NCBI GenBank assembly: GCA_002025645.1
Contig: CP018783.1
Coordinates: 2,480,001 to 2,544,000, forward strand
Direction: 5' to 3'
Origin: Curtobacterium pusillum
Lineage (GTDB): Bacteria; Actinomycetota; Actinomycetes; Actinomycetales; Microbacteriaceae
DNA: 64,000 nucleotides
Under the pieces are notes generated by a model. It worked only from the letters and a program-made list of their open reading frames with translations. It searched no databases and was not told where the DNA came from. Shown in pieces: positions 38,012 to 46,765 of the stretch. The translations under genes and the position numbers were made by a program. How positions within the stretch are numbered: the stretch's first letter is position 1; the number at the start of each line of letters is the position of its first letter.

Positions 38012-39343
38012 TCAGCTCGCGTCCGCCTCGTCGGCTCGGTCCCGGTCGGATCGCTCGGGCGCGGTGCGCTCCGCGAGGGGCACGACGGGCGTCGGCAGTT
38101 CCGCCTCGGGCTCGGGTCGGACACCGAACAGGGTGTCGAGTGCGCCGACGAACTCCTCGCCGCGTCCGGCGCGGCCGAGTTCGCGGGCGCGGACGGAGGG
38201 GCGGTGGAGCAGGACGCCGACGAGGTGTCGGAGGGCTCGTTCGGTCTGCTCGGCCGACGCGTCGTCGCCGTCGGCGCGGCGCGTGGCGCGGTCGATCTCG
38301 TCGTCGAGGATGTCGAACACGTGCTTGCGGAAGGCCACGAGCGCGGGGGTGGTCGACTGCTCGAGCGCCTGCGCACGGAAGCGGGACACGGCGTCGTCGA
38401 CCATCGCGCGGGCCTCGGACTCGGCGTTCAGCTCGGCGACCGGGGCGTGGATGCTGATCGTCTCGAGGTCGAGCATCTCGACGCCGTCGACGTCGGCCGC
38501 GTCGGGGTGGACGTTGCGGGGGAGCCCGAGGTCGATGACGATGCGGCGGACACCGTCGTCGAGGTCGGAGGCCTGGACGACCGGGACCTCGCTCGAGGTG
38601 CAGGTGATGACGACGTCGCTCGTGCCGATGGCCTGGCGGAGGTCGTGGGCTGCGACGAGGTCGTGCTTCGCGGCGAACCAGGGGGCGCGACCGGAGGGCG
38701 AGAAGACCTGGATGGTCGTGGCTCCGCGGTCGCGCAGTGCGGCGATGGTGGTCGCTGCGTAGCTGCCGGTACCGATGAGGAGTACCCGGGTGTGCGCCCA
38801 GTCGGTGATGCGGGACGACGCGAGCTCGAGGCCGAGGCGCACGAGCGAGCGGCCGGCGGCACCGATCCGGGTGCGGGTCTTCACACCGCGGGAGGTGTGC
38901 GCTGCTTCCTGGAAGAGGCGCTCGAGGTCCGAGGTGGTGGTGCCGTTCGAGCGGGCGTCCTCGAGCGAGCGACGGACCTGCCCGGAGATCTCGGTCTCGC
39001 CCACGACGACGGACTCGAGGCCGCTCGAGACGGCGAAGAGGTGCTGCACGACGTCCTTGCCGCCGAGCACGTTGACGGAGTGCAGGACCTCGGTGGGGTC
39101 CAGGTCACTGGCGGTGGCGACGGCTTCGACGGTGGCCGAGACGGCGGAGTCGCGGTCGTCGCCCGCGATGTCGAGGTAGGCCTCGAAGCGGTTGCACGTG
39201 GCGAGGACGACGGCCCCGTCCAGCACGTCGGAGTCCGTCACGAGACGGCTCGCGGCGGTCGGTGCGCCGATGCTCAGTCGCTCCAGGAGATCGAAGCTGG
39301 CGTTGCGGTGCGACGCCGTGAGACAGATGAGCACGTCTTCCAT
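38012..39343 (-). CDS. hemA: Glutamyl-tRNA reductase
   Basis: The 443-residue protein catalyses the first committed step of tetrapyrrole synthesis, reducing glutamyl-tRNA to glutamate-1-semialdehyde with NADPH. The catalytic Cys50 lies in VLATCNRFEAYLD. VVVGETEISGQVRRSLEDAR belongs to the active-site region, the NADPH-binding domain shows VLLIGTGSYAATTIAAL, and the C-terminal dimerisation helices end in a long acidic tail. It is divergent from hemE across 81 bases, so both arms of the haem cluster start in the same control region. The tail after the dimerisation domain is hydrophilic and variable. Confidence 0.97.
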   Translation of the reverse strand: MEDVLICLTASHRNASFDLLERLSIGAPTAASRLVTDSDVLDGAVVLATCNRFEAYLDIAGDDRDSAVSATVEAVATASDLDPTEVLHSVNVLGGKDVVQHLFAVSSGLESVVVGETEISGQVRRSLEDARSNGTTTSDLERLFQEAAHTSRGVKTRTRIGAAGRSLVRLGLELASSRITDWAHTRVLLIGTGSYAATTIAALRDRGATTIQVFSPSGRAPWFAAKHDLVAAHDLRQAIGTSDVVITCTSSEVPVVQASDLDDGVRRIVIDLGLPRNVHPDAADVDGVEMLDLETISIHAPVAELNAESEARAMVDDAVSRFRAQALEQSTTPALVAFRKHVFDILDDEIDRATRRADGDDASAEQTERALRHLVGVLLHRPSVRARELGRAGRGEEFVGALDTLFGVRPEPEAELPTPVVPLAERTAPERSDRDRADEADAS

Positions 39344-39424
39344 GGTAACCCGCGTTCCGCCCGGCTCCGGTTCGCATCATGCGTGCACGGGATACGTTCC
39401 GTTCGCCGATGGGAGAATCATGCG

Positions 39425-40540
39425 GTGACCGACGCACCGACCAGCTCCCTCCCCGCCTCGCACCCGCTCGTCTCCGGGCGCACGTCGGGCTCGCCGCTCG
39501 TCCGTGCGCTCCGCGGTGACCGTCCGGAGACCCTGCCGGTGTGGTTCATGCGCCAGGCGGGTCGATCGCTGCCCGAGTACCGCGAACTCCGTGTCGGCAC
39601 GGCCATGCTCGACGCCTGCCTCGACCCGGCGATGGCGTCGGAGATCACCCTGCAGCCGGTGCGCCGGCACGGGGTGGACGCCGGCATCTTCTTCAGCGAC
39701 ATCGTCGTGCCGATCAAGCTCGCGGGCGTCGACGTCGAGATCGTCCCCGGGCGGGGCCCGGTCCTCGGCTCCCCGATCCGCTCGGCGGCGGACGTCGATG
39801 CGCTCGAGCAGCTCGACCCGGCGGCGCTCGCCCCGATCTCCGAGGCCGTCGCACGCACCGTTGAACAGCTCGGGGACACACCGCTGATCGGGTTCGCGGG
39901 TGCCCCGTTCACCCTGGCCGCGTACCTGGTCGAGGGCGGCCCGTCGAAGGACCACATCCGCGCCCGCACGCTCATGCACTCGGACCCGGAGACCTGGTCG
40001 CGCCTGCTCGCCTGGGCGGCCGACGTGTCCGGGGCGTTCCTCCGGGCGCAGGTGCTCGCCGGTGCCTCGGCCGCGCAGCTCTTCGACTCGTGGGTCGGCT
40101 CGCTGTCCCGCGCCGACTACGTGCAGTCCGTCGCACCGCACTCCGCGGCGGCGCTGGCGCACGTGGCCGACCTCGGCGTCCCCCGCATCCACTTCGGCGT
40201 CGGCAGCGGCGAGGTCCTGCGCGACATGACCACGCTCGGCACCGACTCCGTGGGCGTCGACGCGGTCGGGGTCGACTGGCGCCTGCCGCTCGACGAGGCC
40301 GTCCGCCGCGTCGGCACGGGCGTCACCGTGCAGGGCAACATCGATCCGGCGGTGCTCTCCGCGCCGTGGGAGGTGCTCGAGGCCCACGTGCGCGACGTCG
40401 TCCGTCGCGGTGGTGCGGCCCGTGCCCACGTCGTGAACCTCGGTCACGGGGTGCCCCCGGAGACCGACCCGGCCGTGCTCACCCGGATCGTGGCGCTCGT
40501 CCACGAGCTCGGCGACGGGACGGACGGAGCCGCAGCGTGA
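39425..40540 (+). CDS. hemE: Uroporphyrinogen decarboxylase
   Basis: The 371-residue enzyme removes four acetate carboxyls from uroporphyrinogen III to give coproporphyrinogen III. The signature PVWFMRQAGRSLPEYRELR near residue 39 holds the conserved Arg pair, and GFAGAPFTLAAYLVEGG is the second family motif. The catalytic Asp lies in FFSDIVVPI. The GTG at 39425 is used; a GGGAG purine tract stands about 9 bases before it. The stop overlaps the cgoX start (GTGA). Confidence 0.97.
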   Translation: MTDAPTSSLPASHPLVSGRTSGSPLVRALRGDRPETLPVWFMRQAGRSLPEYRELRVGTAMLDACLDPAMASEITLQPVRRHGVDAGIFFSDIVVPIKLAGVDVEIVPGRGPVLGSPIRSAADVDALEQLDPAALAPISEAVARTVEQLGDTPLIGFAGAPFTLAAYLVEGGPSKDHIRARTLMHSDPETWSRLLAWAADVSGAFLRAQVLAGASAAQLFDSWVGSLSRADYVQSVAPHSAAALAHVADLGVPRIHFGVGSGEVLRDMTTLGTDSVGVDAVGVDWRLPLDEAVRRVGTGVTVQGNIDPAVLSAPWEVLEAHVRDVVRRGGAARAHVVNLGHGVPPETDPAVLTRIVALVHELGDGTDGAAA

Positions 40541-41853
40541 CCGACGTCGTCGTGGTCGGCGGCGGGGTCGCCGGTCTCGTCGCCGCCCGGGACCTGGCGA
40601 AGGGCGGCGCACACGTGGTGCTCGTCGAGGCCTCCGGGGTGCTCGGTGGGATGGTCCGACGGCACACGGTCGCCGGACTCGACCTCGACATGGCCGCAGA
40701 CTCGTTCGCGACCCGCAACGACGCGGTGGGACGGCTCGCGATCGAGCTCGGGCTCGGCAACGACGTCACCACCCCCGATCCCCGTGGCGCCTGGCTGATG
40801 ACCCGGGACGGCCGCACCTTCCCGATCCCCGTGACGGGCCTGCTCGGGATCCCCGGCAGCCCGATGGCGGCGGACGTGCTCGCGGTCGTCGGGCAGAAGG
40901 CCGCGTTCCGGGCGCAGATGGACTCCCTGCTGCCGTCGCTCGTCGGTGCGAAGGCGACGTCCCTCGGCGAGCTGGTCCGGAGGCGCATGGGCGAACGGGT
41001 CCTCGACGACCTGGTCGTGCCGATCGTCGCGGGCGTGCACTCCACGCACCCGGACCGCCTCGACCCGGACCGGGTGGCGCCCGGGCTGCGTGCTGCGCTG
41101 CTCCGCGACGGCTCCCTGGCCCGCGCCGTCCTCGCGCTCCGGGCCCGGGCGACCGCGGGGTCGGCGGTGCAGGGCCTCCGCGGCGGCATCGTCCGGCTCG
41201 TGGACGAACTCGTCGCCGACCTCGAGATGTACGGCGTCGAGGTCCGGCTGCACACCCGGGCGACGGCGATCGAGGAGCACGCGGTCGAGGTCGTGTCCGC
41301 CGACGGGCAGACCGAACGGCTGCCGGCCGAGCACGTCCTCGCCTCGACGCCGGATCCCGCTCGCACGACCCCGGCCGCGCGCACGGGCATCGAGCTGGTG
41401 ACGCTCGTGGTCGACCAGCCCGAACTGGACGCGGCGCCGCGAGGGACCGGGATGCTCGTGCACCCCGACGCCGCCGGGGTCGCTGCCAAGGCGATCACGC
41501 ACGCGACCGTGAAGTGGCCGTGGCTCGCCGAGGCGGCCGCGGGCCGGCACGTCCTGCGACTCAGCTACGCGACCGACGCGACCGACGGGGCGGACGTCGC
41601 CACGAGCCTCCCGGTCGACCCCACCGACGCCACCGGGACCCGCGCCACCCGCGACGCGACCGCCCTGCTCGGCGTGCCGGTCGCACCGAGCGCAGTCGTC
41701 GGCGCGACACGGGTCCGCTGGCACGGGCCGGACACGACCGCGGCCGGTCTGGCAGAGGGGGTCGTCGCGATCGGGGAGGCCTCGACCGGCCGGGGTCTCG
41801 CCGGGATCGTGGCGTCATCGCGCGCCGCCGCTGAGCACATCCTGGATTCCTGA
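40537..41853 (+). CDS. cgoX: Coproporphyrinogen III oxidase, HemY type
   Basis: This 438-residue FAD enzyme has the N-terminal dinucleotide loop VVGGGVAGLVAARDLA and the C-terminal FAD motif GVVAIGEASTGRGLAGIVASS. In Actinobacteria the HemY protein oxidises coproporphyrinogen III to coproporphyrin III, feeding CpfC and ChdC, which are encoded downstream. For that reason the coproporphyrin-route name is used rather than protoporphyrinogen oxidase. The FAD-binding and substrate domains are complete. It is coupled to hemE through a 4-base overlap. Confidence 0.93.
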   Translation: MTDVVVVGGGVAGLVAARDLAKGGAHVVLVEASGVLGGMVRRHTVAGLDLDMAADSFATRNDAVGRLAIELGLGNDVTTPDPRGAWLMTRDGRTFPIPVTGLLGIPGSPMAADVLAVVGQKAAFRAQMDSLLPSLVGAKATSLGELVRRRMGERVLDDLVVPIVAGVHSTHPDRLDPDRVAPGLRAALLRDGSLARAVLALRARATAGSAVQGLRGGIVRLVDELVADLEMYGVEVRLHTRATAIEEHAVEVVSADGQTERLPAEHVLASTPDPARTTPAARTGIELVTLVVDQPELDAAPRGTGMLVHPDAAGVAAKAITHATVKWPWLAEAAAGRHVLRLSYATDATDGADVATSLPVDPTDATGTRATRDATALLGVPVAPSAVVGATRVRWHGPDTTAAGLAEGVVAIGEASTGRGLAGIVASSRAAAEHILDS

Positions 41854-41952
41854 GCGGACCCCACCCTCGTGGAGGGCTACTGTTGCAGGAACGCCGGACG
41901 TATTCCGTTCGGCGCATGACCACCGCACACTGACCCAACGGAGGAATCGCAG

Positions 41953-42207
41953 ATGCGAGGCAAGCTCCTGTTCGTCGCCGGCGCAGCACTCGGGTACGTC
42001 CTGGGATCGCGAGCCGGACGGGCGCGGTACGAGCAGATCAAGACCGTCAGCGGCAAGATCTGGAACAGCAACGGCGTCCAGAAGGGCGTCCACGTCGCCG
42101 AGGACTTCATCGCCGACAAGACCCCGGACGTCGCCGAGTTCGTCGGTGAGCAGACGAAGAAGGTCGTCCGCAAGGTCGGCCAGAAGAAGGACAACGCCAC
42201 CTCATGA
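41953..42207 (+). CDS. YtxH domain-containing small membrane protein
   Basis: The 84-residue protein has one N-terminal membrane helix, LLFVAGAALGYVLGSRAGRARYEQI, the signature of YtxH-like proteins, followed by an amphipathic Lys-rich tail. GGAGG precedes the ATG by 8 bases. The stop overlaps the start of the next gene. It is the first of three small envelope genes inserted between cgoX and chdC. YtxH proteins are linked to general stress in Firmicutes; the role here is unknown. Confidence 0.85.
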   Translation: MRGKLLFVAGAALGYVLGSRAGRARYEQIKTVSGKIWNSNGVQKGVHVAEDFIADKTPDVAEFVGEQTKKVVRKVGQKKDNATS

Positions 42208-42662
42208 CGGACACCCGCGACCGCAAGCCGCGTTCGCTGTTCGGCCTGGTCGGCGACGTCCCCAAGCTCGTCAAGGAGCTGGTCAAGGGCGAGCTGAACC
42301 TGCTCAAGGCCGAGATGCTGACCAAGGCGAAGATCTTCGGTCTCGCCGCCGGTCTGCTCGTGGGCGCGCTCGTCATCGTCCTGTACGCGATCGGCGTCCT
42401 GCTGACCGCTGCCGTGATGGGGCTGGCGACCGTGATGCCCGCGTGGCTCGCGGCGCTGGTGATCGCCGTCGCGATGCTGCTCGTCGCCGCGATCCTCGGG
42501 CTCCTCGGCTGGAGGCGCCTGAAGACCGGGCTGCCGATCACGCCGAAGCGCACGATCGACAGCGTCAAGAACGACGTCAACGCGGTGAAGGGCCTGGGCA
42601 AGAAGCCGACCCCGCCGACGCAGTACGGCACCCGCAAGCCGGACGTCGGTGGCCGCTTCTAG
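42204..42662 (+). CDS. Phage holin family (holin-X/DUF1469-like) membrane protein
   Basis: The 152-residue protein has an amphipathic N-terminal helix (LVKELVKGELNLLKAEM), then two long hydrophobic helices (about residues 46-70 and 75-98) and a basic C-terminal tail. This is the pattern of the Actinobacterial holin superfamily III proteins (PspA-linked DUF1469). Despite the name these are normal chromosomal membrane proteins and no phage genes are near. The ATG overlaps the YtxH stop (ATGA), so the two are co-translated. Confidence 0.85.
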   Translation: MTDTRDRKPRSLFGLVGDVPKLVKELVKGELNLLKAEMLTKAKIFGLAAGLLVGALVIVLYAIGVLLTAAVMGLATVMPAWLAALVIAVAMLLVAAILGLLGWRRLKTGLPITPKRTIDSVKNDVNAVKGLGKKPTPPTQYGTRKPDVGGRF

Positions 42663-42698
42663 CGGCTCGTCCCCGCACCATCCCCTCGGAGGAACCAC

Positions 42699-42929
42699 GT
42701 GACCGATCAGCACGACGACCTGGCCGACCGCGTCGCAGCGACGCGCGCCCAGCTCTTCGACACCCTCGACGCGATCGAGGACAAGCTCAACGTGCCGAAG
42801 CAGATCGGGATCGCGGCCTCGAAGGTCAAGCGCGGGATCGACGAGAAGCCGGTGCCGTACCTGGCCGGGCTCGCAGCGGGCGTGGCGGTGGTCGGGGGTA
42901 TCGTCGTAGCGGTGCTCCGACGGCGGTAG
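42699..42929 (+). CDS. DUF3618 domain-containing protein
   Basis: The 76-residue protein consists of a helical N-terminal part (LADRVAATRAQLFDTLDAIEDKLNVPKQ, the DUF3618 core) and a C-terminal membrane helix (LAGLAAGVAVVGGIVVAVLRRR). GGAGGA lies before the GTG start. DUF3618 proteins are regularly encoded next to YtxH and holin-X proteins in Actinobacteria, as here. The function is unknown, and an envelope stress or membrane-organising complex is a reasonable guess. Confidence 0.88.
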   Translation: MTDQHDDLADRVAATRAQLFDTLDAIEDKLNVPKQIGIAASKVKRGIDEKPVPYLAGLAAGVAVVGGIVVAVLRRR

Positions 42930-42989
42930 ACCGCTCGAGCGCGGTCCACAGGATGCGGGGCGGCCAACACCCTGGCAACCGATAGGACA

Positions 42990-43730
42990 ATGGATTCCAT
43001 GAGTTCCACCGCGCCCTCGTCCGCGCACGACGCCCACGAGACCGCCCCCGACGGCATCGACCCCAACCTGCTCACGGCGTACGCCCTCTGGGCCGTGTTC
43101 CGCCGGCCCCTCGGCCCGATCCACACCGTCGGTGACGACGCCGTGGCCGAGCTCGACGCCGTCGTGACCGCCGCTGCCGCGCGCGGCGTGACGATCCGCG
43201 GCTTCTACGACGTGTCCGGCTTCCGCGCCGACGCCGACGTGATGATCTGGCTGCACGGCGACGACGCACAGGCGATCCAGTCCGTGCTGCGCGAGATCCG
43301 CCGGACCGGCCTGTTCCAGGACGCCGAGCCGGTGTGGCACGCGATGGCCATGCACCGCGAGGCCGAGTTCAACAAGCGGCACACCCCCGCGTTCCTCCGC
43401 GGCAAGGACCCCGAGGCGTGGATCACGGTGTACCCGTTCGTCCGCTCCTACGAGTGGTACCTCTTGCCCGAGGACGAGCGTTCGAAGATGCTCCGCGACC
43501 ACGGCATCGCCGGCGCGAAGTACCGCCGCGTGCTCACGAACACGATCGCCACGTTCGCGCTGAGCGACTACGAGTGGATCCTGCCGCTCGAGAGCCCCGA
43601 CCTGGTGGACCTCGTCGACCTGATGCGCGACCTGCGCTACACCGAGGCGCGCCTGCACGTGCGCGAGGAGGTCCCCTTCTTCACCGGTCGTCGGGTGACG
43701 ACCGCCGAGCTGCCGGAGGTGCTGTCATGA
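42990..43730 (+). CDS. chdC: Coproheme decarboxylase (HemQ)
   Basis: The 246-residue protein belongs to the chlorite dismutase fold. It converts coproheme to haem b by removing two propionate carboxyls with hydrogen peroxide. The region WITVYPFVRSYEWYLLPEDERSKMLRDHG holds the reactive-Tyr segment and the proximal-His helix, and the N-terminal LWAVFRRP begins the first ferredoxin-like half. The leader of about 25 residues is variable. The stop overlaps the cpfC start (ATGA), which places the last two enzymes of the pathway next to each other. Confidence 0.95.
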   Translation: MDSMSSTAPSSAHDAHETAPDGIDPNLLTAYALWAVFRRPLGPIHTVGDDAVAELDAVVTAAAARGVTIRGFYDVSGFRADADVMIWLHGDDAQAIQSVLREIRRTGLFQDAEPVWHAMAMHREAEFNKRHTPAFLRGKDPEAWITVYPFVRSYEWYLLPEDERSKMLRDHGIAGAKYRRVLTNTIATFALSDYEWILPLESPDLVDLVDLMRDLRYTEARLHVREEVPFFTGRRVTTAELPEVLS

Positions 43731-44962
43731 CCGACACGACCAACATCACGAACGGTCAGGCCGTGCTCGCAGCGACGCCGGCAGCGGCCGACGGCCCCGA
43801 GCACGTCGAGGTCCCGGTCGCGTACGACGCGATCCTGCTCGCCGGCTTCGGTGGCCCCGAGGGTCAGGACGACGTCATCCCGTTCCTCCGCAACGTCACG
43901 CGTGGTCGCGGCATCCCGGACGAGCGGCTGGAGGAAGTGGCGCACCACTACCGGCACTTCGGTGGTGTCAGCCCCATCAACGCCCAGAACCGTGCGCTCA
44001 AGGCCGCTCTCGAGGCTGAACTCGCGAGCCGCGGCATCGACATGCCGGTGCTCTGGGGCAACCGCAACTGGGAGCCCTACCTGGAGCAGGCGTTCACCGA
44101 GGCGGCCGACAACGGTTACAACAAGCTCATCGCGATCGCGACGAGCGCCTACTCGTCGTTCTCGAGCTGCCGCCAGTACCGCGAGGACTACGCCCGGGTG
44201 CTCACCGAGACCGGTCTGATCGACACGATCCAGGTGGACAAGGTCCGGCAGTTCTTCGACCACCCCGGCTTCGTGCGACCGTTCGTCGACGGTGTCCGTG
44301 ACGGCATGGCGCAGGCCATCGCCGAGAACGACGGCCTCGACGTCGCGACCGAGCTGCACGTGCTGTTCTCGACGCACTCGATCCCGTCGACCGACGCCGC
44401 GAAGTCCGGCCCGGACTACCGCGGCTTCGACGAGCACGGCGCCTACGAGGCCCAGCACCTCGCCGTGGCGCAGGTCGTCCTCGACCAGGCGTGGGCCGAA
44501 CTGCTCGAACTCCCGGAGCACGCGTCCCTCCGCGGCACGAGCACGCCGCCGTGGAAGCTCGTCTACCAGTCGCGTTCGGGCCCGCCGTCGCAGCCGTGGC
44601 TCGAGCCGGACATCAACGACTACATGAACGAGACGCTCAAGGGCGGCCCGACCCGTGCGGTCCTCATCGTCCCGCTCGGCTTCGTGAGCGACCACATGGA
44701 GGTCATGTGGGACCTCGACGAAGAGGCCACCGAGACCGCCGGCGAGCTCGGCTTCTGGTCGGTCCGCACGCAGACGCCCGGCGTCGACCCGGCCTACGTC
44801 GCCGGTCTGGTGGACCTCGTCCTCGAGCGCGTCAACGGGACGCCGACGAGCGAGCGCCCGCACGAGACGGACCTCGGCCCCTGGTACGACGTCTGTCGTC
44901 CGGGTTGCTGCGAGAACGTGCGCGCCGGGTTCAAGCCCGCCGCCGCAGGGCTCGCCCCGTGA
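43727..44962 (+). CDS. cpfC: Coproporphyrin III ferrochelatase
   Basis: The 411-residue enzyme inserts iron into coproporphyrin III. It shows AILLAGFGGPEGQDDVIPFLRNV at the start, the metal-site HFGGVSPIN and the active-site FSTHSIP with the conserved His. Cys148 (SFSSCRQY), Cys390, Cys394 and Cys395 (DVCRPGCCENV) may supply the [2Fe-2S] cluster known from actinobacterial ferrochelatases, although the spacing of the last three should be compared with solved examples. An N-terminal extension of about 28 residues precedes the fold. The stop overlaps the hemC start. Confidence 0.95.
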   Translation: MTDTTNITNGQAVLAATPAAADGPEHVEVPVAYDAILLAGFGGPEGQDDVIPFLRNVTRGRGIPDERLEEVAHHYRHFGGVSPINAQNRALKAALEAELASRGIDMPVLWGNRNWEPYLEQAFTEAADNGYNKLIAIATSAYSSFSSCRQYREDYARVLTETGLIDTIQVDKVRQFFDHPGFVRPFVDGVRDGMAQAIAENDGLDVATELHVLFSTHSIPSTDAAKSGPDYRGFDEHGAYEAQHLAVAQVVLDQAWAELLELPEHASLRGTSTPPWKLVYQSRSGPPSQPWLEPDINDYMNETLKGGPTRAVLIVPLGFVSDHMEVMWDLDEEATETAGELGFWSVRTQTPGVDPAYVAGLVDLVLERVNGTPTSERPHETDLGPWYDVCRPGCCENVRAGFKPAAAGLAP

Positions 44963-45951
44963 CGGACGGAGCAGGCGTGACGGACGCAGCCGTGTCGGAC
45001 GGCCCGGGGCCGATCCGCCTCGGCACCCGCGCCAGCCGGCTCGCGGTCGCGCAGTCCCAGGACATCGCCGACCGCCTCGCGAAGGCGTCCGGCCGTCCGG
45101 TCGAACTCGTCACGGTGACGAGCGAGGGCGACACGAACCGTGCCTCGCTCGCGAGCCTCGGCGGCACCGGCGTCTTCGCCAGTGCGCTGCGTGAGGCCCT
45201 CGTCGCGAACGAGGTCGACGTGCTCGTGCACTCGCTGAAGGACCTGCCGACCGCGCCGTACCCCGGCCTGCGGATCGGCGCGGTCCCGAAGCGTGCAGAC
45301 GCCCGTGACGTCCTGGTCGCCCGGAACGCCGCGACGCTCGAGACCCTGCCCGACGGCGCGAAGGTCGGCACCGGGTCGCCCCGCCGTGTGGCGCAGCTCA
45401 AGGCCAAGCGTCCCGACCTCGACGTCGTCGACATCCGCGGGAACATCGACACCCGTCTCGGCCGTGTCGAGGACGACCTCGACGCCGTGGTGCTCGCCGC
45501 CGCCGGCCTCGGTCGGATCGACCGCCTGAACGAGGCGACCGAGCTCCTGGACCTCGGCTTCTGGCCGAGCGCTCCCGGCCAGGGTGCGCTCGCGGTCGAG
45601 ATCCGTGCGGACGAATCCGACCGGAACCTGCTCGCCGCGCTCGGCAAGATCGAGCACGCCCCGACCCGTCTGACGGTGTCGGCCGAACGTGCAGTCCTCG
45701 CGAAGCTCGAGGCCGGATGCTCCGCGCCCATCGGCGCGACGGCGATCGTCGACGCCGAACTCCTGCTCGTCTCGGCGACGGTCTACCGTCCCGACGGCTC
45801 CGAGTACCGCACCGCCTCGCACGCGTCCGTGCTCGAGGGATCCGCGCAGGACCGCCTGGCCGAGGCGCTCGAGGTGGGCGCCCGCGTCGCCGCCGAACTG
45901 CTCGAGAACGGCGCGGCCGAGCTGGCCGACATCGCCTCCTCCGCCGAGTAG
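44959..45951 (+). CDS. hemC: Hydroxymethylbilane synthase (porphobilinogen deaminase)
   Basis: The 330-residue enzyme joins four porphobilinogen units into hydroxymethylbilane. It has RLGTRASRLAVAQS and VHSLKDLPT in domain one. Cys254 in KLEAGCSAPIGA carries the dipyrromethane cofactor. The GTG at 44959 overlaps the cpfC stop; a second GTG at 44977 would remove six residues and is also possible. The TAG stop is followed after four bases by the apparent hemD start region. Confidence 0.96.
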   Translation: MTDGAGVTDAAVSDGPGPIRLGTRASRLAVAQSQDIADRLAKASGRPVELVTVTSEGDTNRASLASLGGTGVFASALREALVANEVDVLVHSLKDLPTAPYPGLRIGAVPKRADARDVLVARNAATLETLPDGAKVGTGSPRRVAQLKAKRPDLDVVDIRGNIDTRLGRVEDDLDAVVLAAAGLGRIDRLNEATELLDLGFWPSAPGQGALAVEIRADESDRNLLAALGKIEHAPTRLTVSAERAVLAKLEAGCSAPIGATAIVDAELLLVSATVYRPDGSEYRTASHASVLEGSAQDRLAEALEVGARVAAELLENGAAELADIASSAE

Positions 45952-45955
45952 GCCC

Positions 45956-46765
45956 GTCACGGACACGCGGTCGCCCGTCGTCGTCATCCCCCGGGGTGGC
46001 GACTGGGGCGACCGTGTGGCCGCTGCGGCACGCGACCGCGACCTCGACCCGCGGATCGTCCCGCTCATCGGGACGGAGGCACCGAAGGACCCCGCACCCC
46101 TGGCGGCTGCGGTCCGCCGTCTGGCCGCCGCCGGAGCCGCCGGGAGGCACGACTCGCGGTCCGGGGTCGGTGACCGTCCGCGCGCGGCCGGCCCCGACTG
46201 GCTCGTGGTGACCAGTGCGACGGCGGTGCGCGTGATCGCGGGACTGGTGGCGCGCCTCCCGTCCGACCTGCTGGTGGCGGCGGTCGGCGAGCCGACCGCA
46301 CGAGCCGCGCGTGCCGCGGGCTGGGTCGTCGACCTGGTGCCGCCGGACGCCTCGGCGGCCGCACTCGTGGCGGCGCTGCCGGACACGGCTCGGTCCGTCC
46401 TGTTCCCGCGGTCCGACCTGGCCGCACCGACGTTGGTCGACGGCCTGCGTGCCCGCGGGATCGACGTGGTCGACGTGGTGGCGTACCGTACCGTGGGGAC
46501 CGGCGACGAGCCGATCACCCTCGACACGGTGCCCGCCGCGGTGCTCGTGACGAGCGGCAGCGTCGCCCGCGAGATCGCCCGCCGGATGACCCCGCTCGAC
46601 CCCGGCACACTCGTGGCCTGCATCGGACCGGGCACCGCCGCCGATGCCCGCGCAGCCGGACTGCCCGTCCACGTGATCGGACGCACCCGGTCCGCCGAAG
46701 CCCTCCTCGACGCCGTCGTCGAGACCCTGCACCACTCCGCCCCCGAACAGGAAGGCACCCCGTGA
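45956..46765 (+). CDS. hemD: Uroporphyrinogen III synthase, start codon apparently GTC
   Basis: The frame encodes a HemD-like two-domain protein (VVVIPRGGDWGDRV at the start, then DWLVVTSATAVRVI, VLFPRSDLAAPTLVDGLRARGIDV and VACIGPGTAADARAAG). It closes linear hydroxymethylbilane to uroporphyrinogen III. No ATG, GTG or TTG precedes the conserved N terminus between the hemC stop and the domain. The codon in the expected place reads GTC, followed by ACG GAC, while neighbours begin GTG ACG/ACC GAC. The first ordinary in-frame start is GTG 46016, inside the conserved motif. Either GTC is used, or one base is wrong or mutated. The stop overlaps the hemB start. Confidence 0.8.
   Translation, partial: VTDTRSPVVVIPRGGDWGDRVAAAARDRDLDPRIVPLIGTEAPKDPAPLAAAVRRLAAAGAAGRHDSRSGVGDRPRAAGPDWLVVTSATAVRVIAGLVARLPSDLLVAAVGEPTARAARAAGWVVDLVPPDASAAALVAALPDTARSVLFPRSDLAAPTLVDGLRARGIDVVDVVAYRTVGTGDEPITLDTVPAAVLVTSGSVAREIARRMTPLDPGTLVACIGPGTAADARAAGLPVHVIGRTRSAEALLDAVVETLHHSAPEQEGTP

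Noticed and set aside
42204..42662. A prophage remnant, because of the holin-like protein
   Set aside because: Holin-X/DUF1469 proteins are regular chromosomal envelope proteins of Actinobacteria. No other phage gene is present.
45689..45955. hemD starting at an ATG inside hemC
   Set aside because: This would add about 90 residues of Arg/Ser/Pro-rich sequence that is simply hemC read in another frame.
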